A DNA stretch of 64,000 bases from Hofstenia miamia (lineage: Eukaryota; Xenacoelomorpha; Acoela): the NCBI GenBank assembly GCA_004352715.1, contig SCFE01000018.1, positions 1,124,334 through 1,188,333 on the forward strand, written 5' to 3'. The notes beneath the pieces were generated by a model that saw nothing but the letters and a program-made list of their open reading frames with translations, had not been told where the DNA came from and made no database searches. Positions 47,866 through 59,592 of the stretch are shown one piece after another. Each line of letters starts with the position of its first letter. The stretch's first letter is position 1. The translations under genes and the position numbers were made by a program.

Positions 47866-48049
47866 ACCATGCCTGAAATCCACATTACGAATTCCGCCAT
47901 TGCGTCTTTACAATGGTCAATAACTAGTTATACTAGGTTTAATGACCTGTTCTTTAACAGTGGAAGATAAGATAATTCCAGTTACCCTAATTGTATATAC
48001 GTATGGAAACCAAACTTGATCCCATACTTCAACTCATTATTTTTTGGTC

Positions 48050-48940
48050 TAGATGCTCCTAAGCTGAGCAAACTTTTAAGAGAATCTCTCGGGAACTTAG
48101 CGAAAACAGTGGTTGCCTAATGAAAGGCGACAAATAAATCATCCCTGCAACTCTTAGAGATAACTGTATAAAAAAGCCTACGAAGCGCATTTTGGACTTA
48201 ATAAAACATCCTACATCTTAAAGCAAAATTGCTGGTGGCCATCTATGGATGCTCAAATTCTAGAATACATATGAAACTGCGATACGTGTTAGCAAAAGAA
48301 ATCTCAATATAAACATTCAGATGCAAGTCACACTTGGCCGGAATCTTGCTACCAATTCGAATGAGTGCATTTAGATTTCGCTCAATCAGATAAATTACCC
48401 GGAAAGAATCTACTGATAATTGTTGACGCTGAAACATCTTGGCCAGAATGCTATGTCATGGCCAATAGAAAACCAGAGTGTACTATTCAAAACTTAAGAA
48501 GATTTTTTTGCCAATTTTGGTGTTCCGCGAGTTTTAGTATATGATAATGCCCTGAGCTCCGCAGTATACAGTTTAATCAATGGCTTTCGGGAAGTCGATA
48601 TAAACACGAGTACTCTCCTCCGCATCACCAAAGCTCAAATGGTCTAGAGAGAGGATGGTACAAACCATTAAACGAGCCATTGCAATTTGGAGGCAACACC
48701 TGGGATTCATCGTTGACTATATTGAATGCATTTTATTGACAATGCGTGCATCAAAAGGAGGATCCCGCTCCTGTAGTCTCTCCGAGCTAGTTTTTGGACG
48801 ATCAATAAGATTTCCAGTAATCAATGAAGCTTGCAAATATATGAAACCGGAAGATAATGTTATATATCGCAACAACTTTCCAGCACCAATACATCTCTTC
48901 AATTGGTCGGAACACTGTCTTGTTGAGGCAGCAGAATAAT
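48050..48940 (+). pseudogene. Element F: integrase relic (RT deleted)
   Basis: Broken frames read a zinc-binding piece (CWWPSMDAQILEYI followed by CDTC), then HLDFAQSDKLPGKNLLIIVD and AETSWPECYVMANR. Next come an eroded ..VYDNALSS segment at the second acidic position and PPHHQSSNGLERGMVQTIKR with the Glu-containing motif (48,620-48,670). The tail is VFGRSIRFPVINEA. From protease to integrase is under 400 bases, so reverse transcriptase and RNase H are missing. 48,941-49,140 may be a C-terminal tail (acidic EDEDSDFDKDSD text). Confidence 0.7.
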
Positions 48941-49524
48941 GAGCCTATAATTGCTTCTAATACTCAATTTAAACATGTAAGCGAAATAGATAAACAAATC
49001 TGTTACCCCAACTATAACGAAGATGAAGACAGTGATTTCGACAAAGACAGCGATACTGAAAGAATAAATAAATATGATCAGAGAGTCCCAGAGACATCAT
49101 TTACACAGACAAAATATGAAAAAATATTTGGGCAGTAATGGGTTAAAATAAAACACAACAACACACTTTACACAAGAGTATAGGCCTAAGTCGAAGTGTG
49201 TCTATTCATTAGTAAGCACCGTCATAAGTCAGGGCACACATAATTTACTTCATTGTGCTGAGTGTTGGAGACAATTCGAAGAACTTGGATGCTGAATCTG
49301 TTGCTGACAAAGAGAGCTGCCTCGGGCGGATGCCCAATCGTTCGGAGATCATTTGGATGACTGCGCGCCACTTAATCTAAATAGTGATTATTAATTTATT
49401 AATGTATCGATTAATTATAGCTAACGAAAACATATTAATAAAGTGCTAAGCAGACGAAACTGTTATATCCCGCCGAATTACCATAAAATTACAGAATCAG
49501 ATTTAAACAAATGGACATTTGGCC

Positions 49525-50095
49525 TGGTAGGAAATGCCTACAAGCATCTTATTACATTTGTTGGTATTAGAAATATGTACTCAACTGACAGTTGTATTAT
49601 CACCGCAATCATTGCTCAAATGTACTATTTATCTGTAGGGTTATCCAATATGTAAGATCTATAAGAGGCAAAAGCTGCACGGTTGTGAACATCCATTTAT
49701 TGTCATTAATAACAAGAGCAATTATTGTACAAAGTCAAAAAGGGCCAGCACTGCACTTCCATTATTCGACCACATTCACTGTGCTAGTTTGTTCATGAGC
49801 CACCAACCATGGCATAGCAATGGCGATCGCTGCTGGTAACCACATCCTTCTTGATTGCATGGCTCCGTTTCGGGTTCCGACCCTGATGATCTCTGCTGCT
49901 TCTAAATAGAACTTGATTATTATCTTATAACACCATATCTAAGTTATTGTGAAAAAATAATATTCTAACTAATTGAGCCGTTATGAGATAGTTGGAATCG
50001 ACGGCTTAGTAGGAAAACCTGTGTGTACACTATGAAAAGTAATAGTAAAAGCTATTTATGATCAATTCTAAGGAGTGTATTGATTCTACAGTATT
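49525..50095 (+). repeat. Interspersed repeat, copy at 49.5 kb
   Basis: It matches the reverse complement of 39,366-39,985 over most of its length. The first bases share GGAAATGCCTA.AAGCATCTTATTACA with the 39.9-kb end. It is non-coding. Confidence 0.75.
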
Positions 50096-50378
50096 GCTTA
50101 ATACTATAGAACAACTCGCATCATGGATTGTAGAGAAAAGCAAGAAAAATAAGAAACAGCTGTTCTGTTTTTGTAACTATTGTATTGATCCATTATTCCC
50201 TGTTATGTATTGAACCTCATTAGGCCAACTTTGACAGCATTGCGCTACCTCTAAAAAATATAACAGATTATCAGAAATTTGAGTTAAAGAGTTTCTAATG
50301 AAATAGAACCTTTTAAGAGGGTCAGACATACAAAAATCCAAATTTTGAATTTTCACTATATAGGTATAAAAGGCCACA

Positions 50379-50382
<4 letters not shown>

Positions 50383-50411
<29 letters not shown>
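50383..50411. repeat. (TA)n microsatellite
   Basis: Short pure TA run. Confidence 0.95.
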
Positions 50412-50414
<3 letters not shown>

Positions 50415-52220
50415 TATTGAGGTAAATTAATAATTTCACCATCAGCACTGTCTTTGCTACAAATGCCACATGAAATTAACTAGTTTTGATGGAATTAGTG
50501 AAGTATGTGTAAAAGCTAGTTGTATTTTCACTAACAATTACGGAGTATATTAAAAAATGCCACTATTTTAAGACTATTCAGAAAGTATCAATGCTGTATT
50601 ACAGGATAGGAAACCGGTCACATGCTTTGACCCGCCACCCTACCCAAATCATCTCCAACTATTAATGACAACCACGACCAGATCTGTCTAACCATAATCG
50701 GCAACCCGACCCAATCAAAGAAAGATTACTAAGACAATACGCACAAAATGGTTTATCATAAAAGCGAAATCAATAAAAATATTTAAGAAATAGTTGAAAT
50801 CAATAAGAATTTCAAAATTGCAAATGCTTAACTTCTTAAGTTATCACTTAAATTTGTTAGTGTTCTTCCACCCCATAGATTAAAATTGACCTGTCTAAAA
50901 GTGACCCACAACCTGCTCATCTTATTTTTACCCAGCCCGCAGGTCGGGTTTCGAATATCTCTAGGAATTTTGCAAAAAATAATAGAGTTTTGCGAAACGT
51001 TCTGGAACCTACTTTAATGTATAAAGAAAATTATCTTCAAAGTGCATTTTCAATAAGAAATTAAGTAGCATATAAAATTTTCATTAATAAGTATTATATA
51101 CGTGTATATACTTAGAATATAAATAAGTTTTTGAGATTCATCGAAAAAGAGTAAATATAAATGTATATTTATATCTATGAAGAAAGAGACTTTCAATCGA
51201 AAGTTTTCTATGAATTTAAATGCTAATATTAAATATTCATTAGTCTTCCTTCGATATAAAGTAATATAAATCATGAAATAGTAATTATGTAAAACTTTTT
51301 TGTTGCATGATGCTAAATCAAATGTGAATTAATCCAACAACGAAACAGGGAATTTTCCTTAGTTAACTCCTATCAGAACATCTGAAGAAACACACGTTGT
51401 CGGACTTCTGTCAATAATTTATTGACATTATATTATTACCCCACGTAAATCAACAGAACATTTGAAAAACATTTATTTATGAAGAATATATTAATTGTAA
51501 ATAATGGAAATATTTATTATATTATATACACTATTGCCACTGTTGCCTATAATCATTCATAGAAATAAAAACTTACAGGGCATTTAATAAAAAATCTTAT
51601 TAATTAACTGTAGGTGCAATTATATACAGAAATATATACAGTCACACAAAACAACACCACTGGTATTCAAACCAAAATCTTAATTCTATATGGAATACTC
51701 TGCATTATTTTGATTTACAAATAATATTGTGAAACAAAGATTCCAACTGAGAACATGGATCAAAACTAGGATCAGATATTTTGCCACAACAAAACAAGGT
51801 CGAACACTTTTATGTGATTGATGAACCCTAGATGATAGAGGGACTCCTTTATCTATAAATTTGATGACAGAGGTAGCATTTCAAACACCTTTCTTGATTT
51901 TAGTTGTTGAAGACTATTTCTAATATGGTTCCCAGCAAGCAACAAAATATTCCTCAAAAATTTGTTTTGTTTTGTTACATGCCACATCTTGGAGAACATA
52001 GAAGAAATTAAGATTCCACTGATGGTCTTCCAGTTTAGAAGATTTCAACAGATTTTCACCAAGTATATCAATACATTTTTAAAGCAATTGTTGGTATGGG
52101 AAACAGAAGTCTTAAAAATTTTGTAATTATGAGATTTTTGCCACATTTTTCCTATGTACGTATGCATAAAATAATTATATTCATACTCCAAAAAAAATCA
52201 CTGTTATTAAGAGGATACAG
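50412..52220. other. Mostly non-coding stretch
   Basis: No gene. A GC-richer patch at about 50,605-50,965 has loosely inverted ends (GGAAACCGGTCACATGC / CTGCGGGCTGGGT style) and could be a decayed hAT-type miniature element. This is low confidence. The remainder is AT-rich. Confidence 0.35.
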
Positions 52221-52227
52221 AAAAATA

Positions 52228-52939
52228 TGGTGTGTCTAATAAGTTCCCGGACTGTTACTATATCTCTTTCAAAAAATAAAAATAATCCACAAAAAACATT
52301 TATTTACAAACAATAATCAATATGGGACTCAATAACACTTTCACAGTACTTAAAAAAGTTTTTCAAATTCAGATTTTTAGCGTTCAAGTGGCAACTGCTG
52401 CATTGCCTGCAGCGAATGCTGAACCATCTTATCCCCACTTGCAAAATGATGATTTCGAAATGCTTCTTTAAGAATTTTGTTAACCCATTGATCACATAGA
52501 TTTAGGTCTGGGCTGTATGGTGCTTGTCTTACAAGTATTGTTTTACTACGTCCGAAAAAATTGGCATTAGACGAGTTTGTTTGTTTGCTTGTGTCAAATT
52601 GTGAGGAACCCAACGGGAGCATCCCTTACGAGGACCAAGAAAAGTAGTCTTCCTAAGATTTCGCTCTGAAAGGCACATAAGAGCTGATTGGGCGGTTTTG
52701 GAGGTCTTCTTTGGTCCTCCGAACTTTGGTTTGGGGGCAGTGATGAAACATCTGATGATATCCCCGACATTATTTCGAGGTCGCTTTACAAGTCGGACTA
52801 TATTACGTTGACTCATCCCTTCCAAATGTTTGGAGACAATCAATTCGCTGATGGCAAGAGGTACGTAACCAGGCATCATATATGGCGAAGAAAGATTGTT
52901 ATTAGACATTTTCAATATAAATAGACTGAAAAAGTTCAA
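52228..52939 (-). pseudogene. Tc1/mariner transposase relic with deleted core
   Basis: The minus-strand N-terminus reads ISELIVSKHLEGMSQRNIVR then LVKRPRNNVGDIIRCF, a paired helix-turn-helix. APKPKFGGPKKTSKTAQSAL (the hook region), ERNLRKTTFLG and RWVPHNLTQANKQTR follow. It then jumps to VRQAPYSPDLNLCDQWVNKI, the last catalytic region, and ends QHSLQAMQQLPLER with a frameshifted NFFKYCESVIESHIDY tail. The middle of the catalytic domain is missing, so it is inactive. A terminal-repeat-like GTGTCTAATAAGTTCCCGG lies at 52,231-52,249, but its mate is not recognisable. Confidence 0.85.
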
Positions 52940-52959
52940 CCAATGACATTTTTTACAGA

Positions 52960-53590
52960 TTCTCTGATTTGGAATGCAGTGGCTGAATACATTTTTCTAA
53001 GAAAAGATTAGCTAACTACAAGCATTGTAGTATTTCCCCTTGAAATTTCAAGTAAACAGTGATAATTATGTCTCAATATTGATGAATTCTTCTTTCTGCA
53101 ACCCCAAATCTAATTAAAAAATAACTTCTTATAAATATTTATGACAAATCATGGGTGGCCGAATTATTTTTTCCAGTACAGTATTAGTGAACCTGCTATT
53201 GCAAAGAGGTTTATCAATGCTAGACAAAAACTCTGGAACATGGGTATTTGTTTACAAATGCTTACTCCCAACCAAAACAGCTTCCTTTAGTCAGCCTTAA
53301 ATGGCTACATAGGATTAGATGAGACATGTAGTCATATTTTATTGATGAATCTTAAGGCGAACATTTCTAATCTTAGTGGAAAAGCTTTTTATCTGAAATC
53401 ATGTTATGTATTAGAGAATATCAACTAATTTTTTCATGTATTTAATGAATGTTATGACGCTATCCAAATGAATACATTGAAATAATTAGGTTTTAATAGT
53501 GTTATTGTATTGACAATCATTGGTAATTTTAGTAGATATTGAATTAATTCAACAAGATAGAACTGTTTTATTCGCATAGGGAGAACATAT
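52960..53590. other. No supported gene
   Basis: AT-rich with broken protein-like text (for example HILLMNLKANISNLSGKAFY near 53,340) of unknown origin. Confidence 0.35.
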
Positions 53591-53598
53591 CCTAATAC

Positions 53599-53790
53599 AT
53601 GCTTTTTATATATTTATACTTATTGTTTAATGCAACAAGCATGGCTGATAAATGTCAACAAAAAGTGCTCAATTTACATGAAAAATATAGATCTGATTAC
53701 AACGATATGCATGCTTCTAAGTGTTCACAAGTAGCAATCCCCTGTTTTTACACCCGTCTTACAATTAAACCTCAGCAAAACGAAACCTAG
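53599..53790 (+). other. Short ORF next to element C LTR, unrecognised
   Basis: 63 codons with a hydrophobic beginning and then a polar, cysteine-bearing stretch (MADKCQQKVLNLHEKYRSDY). It ends 39 bases before the LTR. It could be an exon fragment or chance. No domain was recognised. Confidence 0.2.
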
Positions 53791-53828
53791 ACTTCAAAAT
53801 GGTGATTTTTTAATGACAAAAACAATAA

Positions 53829-54735
53829 TGTAGAATCAGTGGGTAGGGACTATAGCGGCATGACCAAAAAACTAATTGGCTCTTCAGAAGGTTACAAAAG
53901 GGGCCTTAATAGAACAGCCACTATTCTAGCAAAATAACAATAATAGATATAACAAACATCGGTAATTCATCCATTGTAACTTGTAACTGTTTAGAGAGAA
54001 AGCATCCAGGATGACCAATTCACACGGCTTCCAACCGAAGGGCTACCTGAGGGGAAGGCAGCTTGTGATTTGAGTGTGCGGTTTTATCCTAATTGTCTCA
54101 CTATTTAATTTATATCTCAATTCAAATATAACAGTCTCAAAGTGGTTCTTATTTCTCAGCTCACTATTAAATAGCACATAATTGCTGTGCATTCACGTTA
54201 ACCAGCAGTATAATGTCACCACAGTGTATAAACGTTATAGGTGCATGTAGGAAACGAACGAGGGTCTTATCTTCCCTATACCTAGCTGTTAACTGCCTGA
54301 AAGCCACGCAACGAATTGGTTCGCAGTTAGCACGGCTCCCAAATTGTCACCATGACTTAAGCAATCATTATTATAAAAACAATATGATTAAGCAAAAAAA
54401 TAAATATTGAAGAGAGTTGAACATGTTGAGGTAAGGTAAAATCTATTGCTCGATTGCTACATTGGTTGCACTACTTATACAAAGTTTCAATAATTACCTG
54501 ACCTGTCTTTGTTTACAATTTCGAATCACACGATCACGTTCCCTTGCAAATTCTATTGAGCAACAAACAACACTTATTACATCATTGAGGGGGCAGAATT
54601 ATAGTAATGTAAACTAATCTCGAAATTAACGAGTTGACGTCAAAGTTACATAATCACTACAAATTACAAAATTATAAAGTGAGAATTTAATCAAATTTAA
54701 AAAGAAAATTTCAAATGTCCCTGAGTGACTCTACA
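53829..54735 (-). repeat. Element C 3' LTR
   Basis: On the minus strand it starts TGTAGAGTCACTC right after a polypurine tract (GAGCAAGGGGGCG at 54,736-54,748) and ends CACTGATTCTACA. The termini TGTAGA/TCTACA are inverted. The length is 907 bp. The terminal 13 bases match the sequence that abuts the primer-binding site at 62,745, which supports the boundaries. Confidence 0.65.
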
Positions 54736-54751
54736 CGCCCCCTTGCTCAAT

Positions 54752-57700
54752 TTAATTCTGCGGCAGTAACTGGAGGAGTGGCCTGGAGACTACTTTTTGA
54801 GTGGCTTTGACTAGTTCGACAGCAAGGATTTTGTCCCAAGTCTGTACCTCAGCGTATTGTGGAATTCGTGTTAACTGCATGAGGACCTCTCTCTGGGTGA
54901 CCACTACATTGCGGAGCTGGAAGAATTGCAGTGTTGGAATCCTGGAACTCATGGGGCAGTGACGGCGTAGGTTATTCAGCCTTTGAGTGAAGGTATTGTA
55001 GAACTGTTGGTATAAGCAGAGTCCCTTTAGTGCAATCATGCGAGTCATGAGCGCGTACATGTCTGATGTGGGTGCATCTCTGGTATGGATTGTTGTATCC
55101 GGTTAGAAGTGTACAAAGACTTCCCGTACGGAACCCATCCAGGTGGCGCAGTCAACGAACAAGGAGCAGAACTCTTGGACTTGCTGGAGGGTCATCTTTT
55201 CTAGGTCGGACACGTCAGCCCTTAAAATTGTGATTATTTTGATGCGTTTGGTCACATCATAATACCAAGTTATTGTCTTTACATTGTTAATCCACATGAG
55301 ATCGCCAGATGCCTGAAAAAGTACTAAGGTCCGGGGGTTTAGCTGTGTATCTTCTCGTGAATTTTCCTGAGTTGTTTGTGGACAAGCTGTCCTCTGATAA
55401 AAATGTCACGGATTGTGAGTTTTCCATCTATAAGAACACGTTCCCGATTATCTCTGGCTATTAGTTGGCCGCAGATTACCTTGTATTTATCTGTTTGGCT
55501 CAACTGCTTGGCATCTCTGCTATTGCTAACGTAATTCGGCTTGTCAGGGAGGTGGGCGGCGATCTTTTTCTTCCCTTTTTCGCCCTCCATTTTGGTAGTA
55601 TCAGCGGTGTCTCGATACACAGCAGCAGGATACACAAAAGGTTGTTCTTATCCACNNNNNNNNNNNNNNNNNNNNNNNNNNNNNNNNNNNNNNNNNNNNN
55701 NNNNNNNNNNNNNNNNNNNNNNNNNNNNNNNNNNNNNNNNNNNNNNNNNNNNNNNNNNNNNNNNNNNNNNNNNNNNNNNNNNNNNNNNNNNNNNNNCAGG
55801 ATACACAAAAGGTTGTTCTTATCCACTCTCTTCTCTAAATATTGAAAGTTAAGCTCTTCTCACAGGCTGGCAGTTCTGATAGTGACGGGGCATGCATCGC
55901 CCTGGCAATAGTAGAAGCACCAGCTCCTCCTTGGTGAACATTTCGGTGAGGCACCTTTTCATCATGCCTTATCCGTTGATTCTCTGTGCAGGCGTTCTTG
56001 AATAGCCAGATCCTCTACTAACTCCTCCGGGCAGTGCTTGATTGTCAGTATTCTTTTCTCCTCTGTTATCAACCACTGTGGGGTCAGCTTTGGCAGTGAT
56101 AGAGAGCCTCCGAATTTCTCAATGTTGACTCTCTCAATGAGGTCTCTGATTGTCAGTGATAGTTGGACTACAGGGGTGTTGAGTAGCTCCTCTTCTCTGT
56201 AGAATTGCTCCGGGGTTTTCAGTACCTGTTCCAGTATTGCAATGGGTATGATTTTATCATCTTTCTTCACTTTCCTGGCTATCTCTATAAATTGATTGTA
56301 GCTACACTTGGGATAACTAAGTCTTTCTAGATTAAAAAATATTTCGGACTTTTCCTCAACGTTATTTATCTTCAATGCCTCTCTGAATCAGGTGGTGGAC
56401 CTGGGCAGACGCTTTATCATGCGTTGCATGCGCAGTGGGCCATCATGTAGACTAAATATCGCGAACTTGGGGTAGGTGGTCACACCCCAAATAAATGTTT
56501 TGAGAGTGTCAAACAAAATGTTTATGTTTGACAGACAAATTCCAAGGCGTTGACTTATGGTCATAATCGACATTTTGCTTGTCACGCTACATGCCCCCAC
56601 CGGTTGGGCATAATACTTTTCAAACCTTTCCATGGGCCTCTTTGACTTTCCGGGCGACGACGGAGGTGCACATCTGTGAAGTAACCAATTCTTAACTTTC
56701 CAAACAAGCAGACAGACCGCGATCTCGTGCAGGGACTTCTTAGCTAGAGTGATCGTGGTGTTCACATCCATTGGCAGTGCGAGGGTAGGTGTTTAGTTAA
56801 AACTATAGCTAGAACCCATATAGCTCCTCTTGCAAAGATGTCAGGTACGTTGTGCTCTGAAAAGAGCCGCTCCTTATAATTCTTATGGTCTTTTGTCTCA
56901 TATGACAGATGAATCTCACATAGTATCCTTTCGACCAAATGGTGGCATTGCAATGATGGGCTTCTGATTTTCAAAATGGGTCACTCAGTTTCCAGATTCT
57001 GATCTGCTTTCAAGTTTTGCCATATGTCATTTATCTCCTTGAGGGTGGTGGCATTTTGAGCAAAGGCGAAGCTGGTGCGCAGGTCAGTGGCTCTCGTGAG
57101 TGTGAGCGAATTTGGATCAATGAGCTCTAGTGTCTGAGCTTGGATGGTGGTGTTAATAATAAGTTTTTGATCCACGGTGAGTCAGTGGGTTGGAATATGT
57201 TAGTGTCTTGTGGTTGTATTTCCACCTAATCTTGTTTTGTGTCTCTTTGGATATGTTATCCCTTACAAAGTGTGTAGCACGCCTTGTTGCAATGAAATAC
57301 GGATAGATTGTCTCGTCTCCTATCATGACATTTTCTTTTTTCTTTCTTCCACCTTGTGTGAACGGACAGTGGAGGTAGCAGAAGTCGAATCAAAAGAGGT
57401 TGAGGGGCTATTGAAACACTAAGTGGGGTCTTATTTACATTAGTTATGTCACTAAATGGGGCACTGATTTTAGAAATTTTGGAGTCCATAGGCAGCTTCT
57501 CCCCACGTAGTAGCGAGATGGAGTTGCGGGAATGCTCTCTGCTCTCCTCATAGTCGGGGCCACGCATCGCCCTGATGAAGTCTGAATCTGCTCAGCACAA
57601 TCGTGATGTCCTCTTTTACAGTCACTTGCCCCTTCAGGCAGAGACACGCTTCTCCCACACCTAGTTGGAGCATCTGAACCCTCTCTAATGTTCAATCTCC

Positions 57701-58030
57701 TGTGCACTTGGCAGCGTCATGGAGGTGATGGCAGATCTCATTTCTTGCTCTGAGGAATCATCCCTAAACAAATTATTAAGGTTAAGGTCCCAAGTACTGG
57801 GATTGGTAAGAGCAATCTCTCTAGCCCAACATCAGGGCAGCAATTGTGTATTATTTAAATGAATATCAGTAATATTAGTATCATAATACCCAGACTTGTT
57901 AAATTCCTCTTCATGAAATTCAGTTAGATGATCATATTTCTCGCATACATCAATGCCATTATTGACTAGTGTAATTTCAGTGTTGTTGTCGAAAATCACG
58001 TGTTCAATATCTTTAATGGCTTTTTTGAGC
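54752..58030 (-). CDS. Element C ORF3: long unrecognised protein downstream of integrase (broken)
   Basis: In minus-strand order it has EFHEEEFNKSGYYDTNI (about 57,880-57,935), an N-terminal variable region (57,444-57,707), GDETIYPYFIATRR (about 57,295-57,335), VDQKLIINTTIQAQ with EINDIWQNLK (56,981-57,175), and ARGAIWVLAIVLT (56,762-56,974). Then come AVCLLVWKVKNWLLHR (about 56,690-56,735), REEELLNTPVVQLSLTIRDL and VNIEKFGGS (55,962-56,375). NRERVLIDGKLTIRDI (55,339-55,460), WYYDVTKRIKIITILR (55,103-55,297) and GLCLYQQFYNTFTQRL (54,752-55,060) complete it. Every block has a counterpart in element A in the same order. Compared with A it lacks about 190 codons between the PYF block and the VDQK block. 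It ends 17 bases before the LTR. The gap 55,656-55,796 and several stops interrupt it. Function is unknown. Confidence 0.72.
55621..55831. other. Assembly gap flanked by the same 30-mer
   Basis: CAGGATACACAAAAGGTTGTTCTTATCCAC ends at 55,655 and begins again at 55,797, on either side of the N run 55,656-55,796. The gap may be artificial, with zero true length, or may hide a tandem repeat. Confidence 0.85.
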
Positions 58031-58039
58031 CTTTGAAAG

Positions 58040-58970
58040 TGAACTACTTTTCCATTGTTAAGGGTGTATTTGTTATGATCCAGAACCTTTTCAATGGTGA
58101 AGGGTCCCTGCCAGTTGGTGACTAATTTTCACATTTGGTTCTGGTCAGTGACAGGACGTGGAAAATACGCAAATACCTTGTCACCGCGCTTGTGTGGCTC
58201 TCCATAAAATTTTCGGATAAAATTCCTTTTCTGCCAGATGACGGAGTGACCCGTATTGTGACATACAGTCAGGTGGATCCGATGCAATTCATGCATTAAT
58301 CACGCTACGTACTTGTCTACACTGACATCATGATATTTTGGGAACATCATTGATAAGGGTGTTAATGCTTCCCTTCCAAACATGGCAATGAATGGGCTTA
58401 CTCTGGTGGTCGTATGAACAGATGTGTTGTAGAAATATTCAACAGCCTTGACGACACATCGCCATTGATTTCCAGCTGCTTGCTACAAAGCTACTCTTAA
58501 TAATTTAATTAGTGTCAGATTAAGACGTTCCACCAGGCTGTTTGATTGAGGGTGGTAGGCAGTGGTGAACTCATGGATTATTTCCATTTCTTGGCTAAGC
58601 ACTGTCATTAGATTACTTTTGAATTGGAGACCTCTGTCAGACACTAGCTTCTCCATAGGTCGGAATTTGAGGATCCATTCCTTCATGACCTTCTCCACTA
58701 TTTGTTTTATGGTGGTGTTATTGAGCAGGATGATGCGCTTATACTTCGTAAAATGGTCAACCATGACCAGTACATACTGATAGCCATCATCATTGCGTGA
58801 CAATTTTTCGAGGTCCATATGGACGATTTCATTCAGCCTTTCAGCAGGTCTGCTCTTGAGGGCCACTCACTGCTCTGAGAAGTGACTGGCGTTCTGCAGG
58901 AGGCATTCCTCACACTTGTTGATTACATTACATATCTCGTGTTAAGCGTATTTTCTGTTTGATTGATGCT
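58040..58970 (-). pseudogene. Element C: integrase
   Basis: The zinc-binding remnant NKCEECLLQNASHF (about 58,880-58,922) is followed by an in-frame stop, then an open 127-codon core (58,483-58,866). That core keeps all three catalytic acids: Asp in NEIVHMDLEKL, Asp in KLVSDRGLQFKS and Glu in HPQSNSLVERLNLT. The downstream half is interrupted but still reads AMFGREALTPL-like text (about 58,350-58,390) and ends in the GPY/F module NWQGPFTIEKVLDHNKYTL (about 58,065-58,125). The frame then continues without a stop into ORF3 (VVHFQRLKKAIKDIEH). Confidence 0.85.
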
Positions 58971-59590
58971 CAGGTAGCCGTGCTCATGGACTCACCTAAC
59001 TAGGTTGCATCAGTAGTATTCTGGGACAGCCAATTGATTGTTCCTGCTCTTAGCATATAGGAGGCCTTGTTCACTGATCTGCCAGTGTTACTTCTGGAAA
59101 TATCTATCAGTTAGTGGATTCATTGGAAAGAGAGGATCTGCAAGTCTGTGTAGAATTTCTTACAACACCTTGTTGCGTTTGTGGTGATATACTATTTCTT
59201 CACTGGTTATCTCCTCTCGCACCAGAATGGGCAAGATCACTCTGCCGTGCTGGTCAGCATATTCTGTCAGCGGAATGGATCCAAACTGGATTCACTCCCC
59301 TGCCAGCTTCTTTAGATAGTGCTCATAGCTGGGAAGGGCTGTCCAGTAGTCGGCATTGAGGTGGAGCTTCCCAGGTCAGTGCTGGATGGTGAATGAAAAA
59401 TAATTTAAGAACTCAATCCACCTGGCTACTGATATTCGACTTGTTGCTGGAAAATTTCTTGAGCCAGGCAAGAGCTCTATTATCAGTGTGTACCACAAAA
59501 GGGTGTCCCAAAATTAAGTAATGAAACTTCTTCAATGATTCTACCACTGCGAGCATCTCACTTTTGGTGGCTCCATAATTTCTCTCCACA
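58971..59590 (-). pseudogene. Element C: RNase H and linker
   Basis: The minus strand reads YGATKSEMLAVVESLKKFHY and LGHPFVVHTDNRALAWLKKF at about 59,430-59,580, the RNase H segment with HTDNRAL. It then degenerates. The linker before integrase (about 58,980-59,100) is frame-broken. Confidence 0.75.
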
Positions 59591-59592
59591 GC

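Noticed and set aside
54752-58030. ORF3 as a retroviral-type envelope gene
   Set aside because: The position fits, but no signal peptide, furin-like site or C-terminal membrane anchor is visible in A or C, and the text is hydrophilic.
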